Below are positions 6,219 through 10,084 of a DNA stretch of 10,084 bases, piece after piece. The notes under the pieces are model-generated. The model was not told where the DNA came from, ran no database searches, and saw only the letters and a program-made list of their open reading frames with translations. A program made the translations under genes and the position numbers. Source of the DNA: Candidatus Moranbacteria bacterium CG_4_9_14_3_um_filter_45_14 (lineage in GTDB: Bacteria; Patescibacteriota; Minisyncoccia; Moranbacterales; UBA1568); assembly GCA_002790675.1 (NCBI GenBank), contig PFVP01000009.1, positions 1 to 10,084 of the forward strand, read 5' to 3'. Position 1 is the stretch's first letter. The number at the start of each line of letters is the position of its first letter.

Positions 6219-6761
6219 ATGATTTACAAAAAAAATGTACTGTATACGATCGTGGGCAGTATCGTGTTCGTCATTATTTGGGGAGCGTTGTCCTCTCGTT
6301 TTGCGGAGAATCGTACAGATGAGCAGGTAGTTGGTATTTCGGCGATCACTGTCACGGACACCGCTTCACAGATTGTCTCGGAAACGAATGAACATAAGGC
6401 GACCGTTTATCGATCTCTCTCGTGCGGATGTTGTCTCGGCTATATTGCGGAATTGAAAAAGCAGGGATTCACTGTCGATGTGAAATCGTTACGAGAACAG
6501 GATATGGATCCTATCAAGAAGCAATACGGTATTCCAGAGGACAAGCAGAGCTGTCACACGACGGTCATCGGAGAGTATGTGATTGAAGGGCATGTGCCGA
6601 TGGAAGCGATTGAGAAACTCTTGACTGAAAAGCCGAATATCGATGGTATCGGACTGCCTGGGATGCCGATTGGAACCCCTGGGATGCCCGGTGTGAAGCA
6701 AACTTCGTATGAAGTATATCAGAAGAACAGGGATAATTTCTCGCCATTTATGACGCTGTAA
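6219..6761 (+). CDS. Membrane-anchored DUF411 metal-binding protein
   Basis: The 180-residue product has an N-terminal hydrophobic anchor (about residues 7-26), a linker, and a complete DUF411 domain from about residue 60. The family hallmarks are all present: YRSLSCGCC (C69, C71, C72), SCHT (C112, H113), YVIEGHVP (H125) and the GLPGMPIGTPGMPG segment. DUF411 proteins are common in copper and silver resistance clusters and are thought to bind metal in the cell envelope; their exact biochemistry is not settled. The cysteine and histidine residues form a likely copper site outside the cytoplasm. Start 6219 gives the complete anchor and is preceded by CAATCATT rather than a Shine-Dalgarno. It ends in tandem TAA TAA and lies 31 nt before the multicopper oxidase, its probable functional partner. 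Confidence 0.92.
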   Translation: MIYKKNVLYTIVGSIVFVIIWGALSSRFAENRTDEQVVGISAITVTDTASQIVSETNEHKATVYRSLSCGCCLGYIAELKKQGFTVDVKSLREQDMDPIKKQYGIPEDKQSCHTTVIGEYVIEGHVPMEAIEKLLTEKPNIDGIGLPGMPIGTPGMPGVKQTSYEVYQKNRDNFSPFMTL

Positions 6762-6792
6762 TAAGAAAAATAACAAATAAGATACATACCGT

Positions 6793-8409
6793 ATGAACCA
6801 TAAAAAAATCATAGGAGCACTCCTTGTTCTTTCTGCGATCGGAGCCATTGGATGGTACGGTTTGGAGAATGATCGCAGTCGAGAGAGAGGAATGAACACT
6901 CTGAGTGTTATACCATCTGAGAATACCAAGCAAGCAACAGCATCGCAGATTATCGATCTCAAAGATGGGACGGTCTTTGATCTCGAGATTACGCCGGTCG
7001 AGAAAATGATAGCAGGGAGAAAGGTGCAGATGCTCGGCTATAATGGTTCTATTCAGGGACCGACGTTGCGTGTTCCTGAGGGCTCGGAGATTACTATCAA
7101 TTTGAAAAATGATGGTGATATTGCGACCACACTCCACGCTCACGGAGTACGAATGGGCAATCCTTTCGATGGCGTGCCAGGTGTGACGCAAAAAGAAATC
7201 GCTCCCGGAGAGACATTTTCCTATAAGCTCAAGTTTCCTGATGCTGGTGTCTTTTGGTATCATCCACACGTACGAACGGACTATGCTCTCGAATCGGGGC
7301 TTTACGCCAATATCATTGTGACTCCGAAAGAGAGCGCCTACTGGTCACCGGTCAATCGGGAAATTCCTCTTATGCTCGATGACATCGCTCTCGACGAGAA
7401 GGGGTTGCTTCCGTTTGATGCCAAAGTGGTTGATCATACGCTTATGGGACGCTTCGGGAATGTGATGCTCGTGAATGGCGAGACAGATTATACACTTCAA
7501 GCGAAACAAGGTGAAGTGGTGCGCCTCTATCTGACCAATGCTGCCAACACGAGACTCTTCAACTTTACACTGCCTGGTGTGAAGATGAAACTTGTCGGAG
7601 CGGATGTGGGGCGTTATGAAAAGGAAACAATCGTGGATGCCGTACTCGTGGCTCCCGGTGAAAGGCGGGTGGTCGATGTGTTCTTCGAGAAGTCAGGAGA
7701 GTATACGATGAAACATCAGACTCCCGACAAAGCATATCCTCTCGGAAACATATCGGTATCCGCCGAATCAATTGACCCCTCTTATAGGAGTGAATTCACT
7801 GTCTTACGAACCAACACGACCGTTGTTGATGAGCTAGAAAATTTGATGACTTCCTACCTGTTGAAGACTCCGGACAAGAGTTTGAATCTTTCGCTTGATA
7901 TGACGGCGGAGATGCGCCAAGGTATGCCGAGCGGAATGCACTCGATGGGTGGTGGTATGGCGATGTCGGACAAAGGTATGGGGATGGGAGACGACGGCGA
8001 CGCTTTGGAGTGGGAGGATACGATGGCAGGAATGAATACGACGTCGTATTCCAGTATGATGAAATGGAAGCTCATAGACAATGCAACGAATAAAGTGAAT
8101 ACGGACATCAATGACTGGAAATTTCAGATGGGTGATAAGGTGAAGATTCATATTTTTAATGATCCTCAATCGATGCACCCGATGCAACACCCGATTCATT
8201 TTCATGGTCAGCGTCTGCTGGTGCTTTCGACGAATGGGGTGAGAAATGAGAACCCGGTGTGGGTGGATACGGTTTTGACAGCCAAGGGTGATACAGTCGA
8301 TATTTTGCTTGATGCTTCCAACCCCGGCACATGGGTCGCACACTGTCATATTCTTGAACACGCGGAGAGCGGGATGATGCTTTCTTACACCGTGAAAAAA
8401 GGTAATTAA
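6793..8409 (+). CDS. Multicopper oxidase with Met-rich loop (CueO/CopA-like)
   Basis: This 538-residue envelope enzyme is expected to oxidise Cu+ to Cu2+ using O2. An N-terminal hydrophobic segment (about residues 5-21) is a signal peptide or anchor. Three cupredoxin domains follow, and all four copper-site motifs are intact: HAHG (115-118, where many members have HWHG), HPH (157-159), HPIHFHG (466-472) and HCHILEH with GMM (517-529). The type 1 ligands are inferred to be H466, C518, H523 and M528. A Met-rich stretch (374-423, 12 Met in 50 residues) just before the last domain parallels the copper-binding loop of CueO. Laccase-like or nitrite-reductase-like activity is less likely given this loop and the copper neighbours. 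No Shine-Dalgarno precedes ATG 6793. Confidence 0.95.
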   Translation: MNHKKIIGALLVLSAIGAIGWYGLENDRSRERGMNTLSVIPSENTKQATASQIIDLKDGTVFDLEITPVEKMIAGRKVQMLGYNGSIQGPTLRVPEGSEITINLKNDGDIATTLHAHGVRMGNPFDGVPGVTQKEIAPGETFSYKLKFPDAGVFWYHPHVRTDYALESGLYANIIVTPKESAYWSPVNREIPLMLDDIALDEKGLLPFDAKVVDHTLMGRFGNVMLVNGETDYTLQAKQGEVVRLYLTNAANTRLFNFTLPGVKMKLVGADVGRYEKETIVDAVLVAPGERRVVDVFFEKSGEYTMKHQTPDKAYPLGNISVSAESIDPSYRSEFTVLRTNTTVVDELENLMTSYLLKTPDKSLNLSLDMTAEMRQGMPSGMHSMGGGMAMSDKGMGMGDDGDALEWEDTMAGMNTTSYSSMMKWKLIDNATNKVNTDINDWKFQMGDKVKIHIFNDPQSMHPMQHPIHFHGQRLLVLSTNGVRNENPVWVDTVLTAKGDTVDILLDASNPGTWVAHCHILEHAESGMMLSYTVKKGN

Positions 8410-8440
8410 GTTCAAAAATATCAATCATTAACATATCATT

Positions 8441-9265
8441 ATGAATAACGAATACCATCAAGAAAAAGGTGAGACAGGAGAACCAGTAAAGATAACGAAA
8501 AAAGCGACGAGTCAGGAGGCATGGGTTGTTGCTGGGGCGATTCTTTTGGGAGGGATTATCATCAGTGCGAGTATTCTCTTCTCAGGCGGTACTTCCCAGA
8601 AAGGAACTGATCTCGGATCTGGAACTGTGCCACAGCCATCGGGAAATCCTTCGCCAACCGCACAGCAGGGAAGTAATCCACCGAGTGGTCCGGTAAAAGT
8701 TTCTGTCGACGATGATCCGGTTATGGGAGACAAAAATGCACCATTGACGCTCATCGAGTTTTCGGATTATGAGTGTCCATTCTGCAAGCGTTCGTTCACG
8801 GATCTCCTTCCTGATCTGAAGAAGAATTACATCGATACAGGTAAGGTGAAGCTCGTTTTCCGTGATTTTCCATTGTCCTTTCATGCGAATGCACAGAAGG
8901 AAGCGGAAGCGACCGAGTGTGCCCGTTCTCAGAGTAATGATGCCACTTACTTCAAATTCCATGATGCAATCTTCACTCAGACGACGTCCAATGGAACCGG
9001 CTTGGCTTTGACGCAATTGCCGGTGATTGCGAAGACACTCGGTCTCAATGTGAATCAGTTTCAGCAGTGTTTGGATTCTGGAAAATTCAAAGATGAGGTG
9101 GCGAAGGATATCGCTGATGGTACGACAGCAGGAGTGTCTGGCACACCTTCGTGGATCATCGGAGCCTCAAGTAAGGACGGGCAAATAGAAGGACAGCTCA
9201 TTGTCGGAGCCCAGCCGTTTTCCGCCTTCAAGGCTATCATCGATGAAAAGCTGAGTGGTAAATAA
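8441..9265 (+). CDS. Membrane-anchored DsbA-family thiol oxidoreductase
   Basis: The 274-residue protein has a polar cytoplasmic N-terminus (1-26), one transmembrane helix (about 28-49) and a flexible Gly/Ser/Pro/Gln-rich spacer to about residue 85. A thioredoxin-fold domain of the DsbA/BdbD type follows (DSBA-like, often labelled thioredoxin_4). The active site is DYECPFC (C112, C115), and the cis-proline loop is SGTPSW (P236). Between them lies the helical insertion typical of DsbA proteins, containing a further cysteine pair, C158 of ATECAR (approximate number) and the C in QQCLDSG, as in BdbD-like forms. It should make or shuffle disulfides in exported proteins, possibly the Cys-rich copper proteins upstream. 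ATG 8441 follows ATCATT with no Shine-Dalgarno. No DsbB or VKOR partner is recognisable in the window. Confidence 0.93.
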   Translation: MNNEYHQEKGETGEPVKITKKATSQEAWVVAGAILLGGIIISASILFSGGTSQKGTDLGSGTVPQPSGNPSPTAQQGSNPPSGPVKVSVDDDPVMGDKNAPLTLIEFSDYECPFCKRSFTDLLPDLKKNYIDTGKVKLVFRDFPLSFHANAQKEAEATECARSQSNDATYFKFHDAIFTQTTSNGTGLALTQLPVIAKTLGLNVNQFQQCLDSGKFKDEVAKDIADGTTAGVSGTPSWIIGASSKDGQIEGQLIVGAQPFSAFKAIIDEKLSGK

Positions 9266-9278
9266 AGAAAGAGAGTCT

Positions 9279-9911
9279 ATGAAAGAAATGTGGTCTAAAA
9301 AAATTATTACCCCCACTATTATCATTGCGGTGTTCTACATCGTGACGACGGTGTACCTTATGAACGCAAGTCTGGTAAAGGATGCGCTGTTTGGGATACA
9401 CTCCCTGAATTATAAGTGGAATATTCTTATCGCGTTCCTCGTTGGTATGTGGACCGCTATGAGTGGACTCAGCCTGTTCCTGCTTATCACTGTTGCGATA
9501 TTGACTGGATTGAATCTTATGCTTACTGTAGAACGGTTGAGAAGCATGCGATCTTCCGGAAAAATGCATCTGGCAATCGGTGGGAGTTCGATTTTGGGGA
9601 TAGTGAGTAGTGGTTGTGCCAGTTGTGGACTACCGATCCTCGCTCTCTTGGGCCTCGGTGGTGCCATTGCTTATTTGCCCTTCAGGGGTGTGGAACTTTC
9701 CCTGGTAGCCACATTGTGCTTCTTTCCCTCTCCTTATACGTCTTGGTTCGAGAACAGAGACGTCAGGCGATGTGCTCCATCGAACCTTTGGAAGAAGATC
9801 TCATACCATAATTTCAGAAACGAGTATGAAGAAAATAATTATCATTTCTGTTCTTGCCCTCATTTTGATGGAAGGTATTTCATGGTGGGTATTGAAATCA
9901 AACCTGAATGA
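9279..9911 (+). CDS. Polytopic membrane protein with intramembrane CxxC, apparently frameshifted near the C-terminus
   Basis: From ATG 9279, preceded by purine-rich AAGAAAGAGAG, the protein has hydrophobic segments near residues 9-28, 47-64, 65-84, 99-128 and from 132. The fourth contains SGCASCG (C113, C116). The frame stays open to 9911, but after about residue 145 the sequence changes from hydrophobic to an implausible Cys/Phe/Tyr/Asn-rich tail that overlaps the next gene by 86 bases. In the -1 frame the helix continues naturally as VLLSLSLYVLVREQRRQ and stops at 9811, leaving a 14-nt gap to the next start. One missing base near 9713 would explain this, restoring a protein of about 177 residues. 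I do not recognise a family; small membrane proteins with a GCxxCG motif do occur near thiol-redox genes. An upstream in-frame GTG (9255) overlaps the DsbA gene and is less likely. Confidence 0.7.
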   Translation: MKEMWSKKIITPTIIIAVFYIVTTVYLMNASLVKDALFGIHSLNYKWNILIAFLVGMWTAMSGLSLFLLITVAILTGLNLMLTVERLRSMRSSGKMHLAIGGSSILGIVSSGCASCGLPILALLGLGGAIAYLPFRGVELSLVATLCFFPSPYTSWFENRDVRRCAPSNLWKKISYHNFRNEYEENNYHFCSCPHFDGRYFMVGIEIKPE

Positions 9912-10084
9912 TTCGTCTAAACCTTCAGAAGAAAACCAGATTTCAGTGCCACTTCCAAATCCTGTAAACCAGCCAGCTGAGAAGCAAAATAACACTCAAA
10001 CAAGCGATAGTCGGACATCAGTACCTTCAGAAGTCACCTCCTCTACAGCCATAAAAAATGTCGCCGGTTCAGAAGGAAGTTTTC
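9826..10084 (+). CDS. Anchored or secreted protein with Pro/Ser/Thr/Asn-rich linker (partial, runs off window)
   Basis: An open frame starts at ATG 9826 and is still open at the window end after 86 codons. It begins MKKIIIISVLALILMEG, a basic start followed by a hydrophobic helix, so it is a signal peptide or membrane anchor. After that come about 55 residues rich in Asn, Gln, Ser, Pro and Thr, a low-complexity spacer like that of the DsbA protein two genes upstream. The functional domain lies beyond the window, so no function can be given; a second envelope redox or metal-binding protein is a guess from context. It starts 14 nt after the corrected end (9811) of the preceding gene. The first 86 bases are also read by the shifted tail of that gene, which is probably an artefact. 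Confidence 0.7.
   Translation, partial: MKKIIIISVLALILMEGISWWVLKSNLNDSSKPSEENQISVPLPNPVNQPAEKQNNTQTSDSRTSVPSEVTSSTAIKNVAGSEGSF

Noticed and set aside
7834..8424. 196-codon minus-strand open frame opposite the multicopper oxidase
   Set aside because: The His/Arg/Ile-rich composition comes from antisense reading of the Met-rich and His-rich segments; there is no independent support.
1..10084. CRISPR arrays, tRNA or rRNA genes, insertion sequences
   Set aside because: No regularly spaced repeats, cloverleaf-like segments, rRNA motifs, transposase genes or terminal inverted repeats were seen on either strand.

Overview
The window reads as a compact piece of bacterial chromosome with every supported gene on the + strand. 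It probably comes from a Candidate Phyla Radiation (Patescibacteria) or similar reduced lineage. That placement is inferred from gene style: short intergenic gaps, few Shine-Dalgarno sequences, membrane-anchored DsbA and oxidase proteins, and several unrecognised small membrane proteins. No marker gene is present to prove it. TAA, TAG and TGA all end genes here (TGA ends the small HMA gene), so a code that reads UGA as an amino acid is unlikely.

Layout. 1-350: a cold-shock protein gene with a perfect-consensus sigma-70-type promoter and a UUCG-loop terminator. 355-821: a four-helix, His-containing membrane protein (weak DUF420/CtaM-like resemblance), preceded by a five-codon mini-ORF that overlaps its start. 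822-1020: non-coding, holding a perfect 18-bp palindrome, a weak hairpin and a promoter that would give a leaderless mRNA. 1021-1437: a small secreted Met/Asp-rich protein. 1438-1556: an intrinsic terminator with a competing upstream pairing, which could act as an attenuator. 1557-8409: a five-gene copper cluster made of an HMA / DsbD_2 (UreH-like) / cupredoxin fusion, a free CopZ-like HMA protein, a large Cu+ P1B-type ATPase, a membrane-anchored DUF411 protein and a Met-rich multicopper oxidase. 8441-9265: an anchored DsbA-type thiol oxidoreductase. 9279-9911: a membrane protein with an intramembrane CxxC, apparently frameshifted near its end. 9826-10084: the start of an anchored Pro/Ser/Thr/Asn-rich protein that leaves the window.

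Together the genes suggest an envelope copper-handling pathway. HMA domains bind Cu+ in the cytoplasm, and the P1B ATPase and possibly the HMA-cupredoxin fusion move copper or electrons across the membrane. DUF411 and secreted Met-rich proteins bind copper outside, the multicopper oxidase converts Cu+ to Cu2+, and the DsbA-type protein maintains thiols. Tight spacing on one strand suggests co-transcription. No copper-responsive regulator (CsoR, CueR, CopY or CusRS type) is encoded in the window, and I did not recognise an operator of those types.
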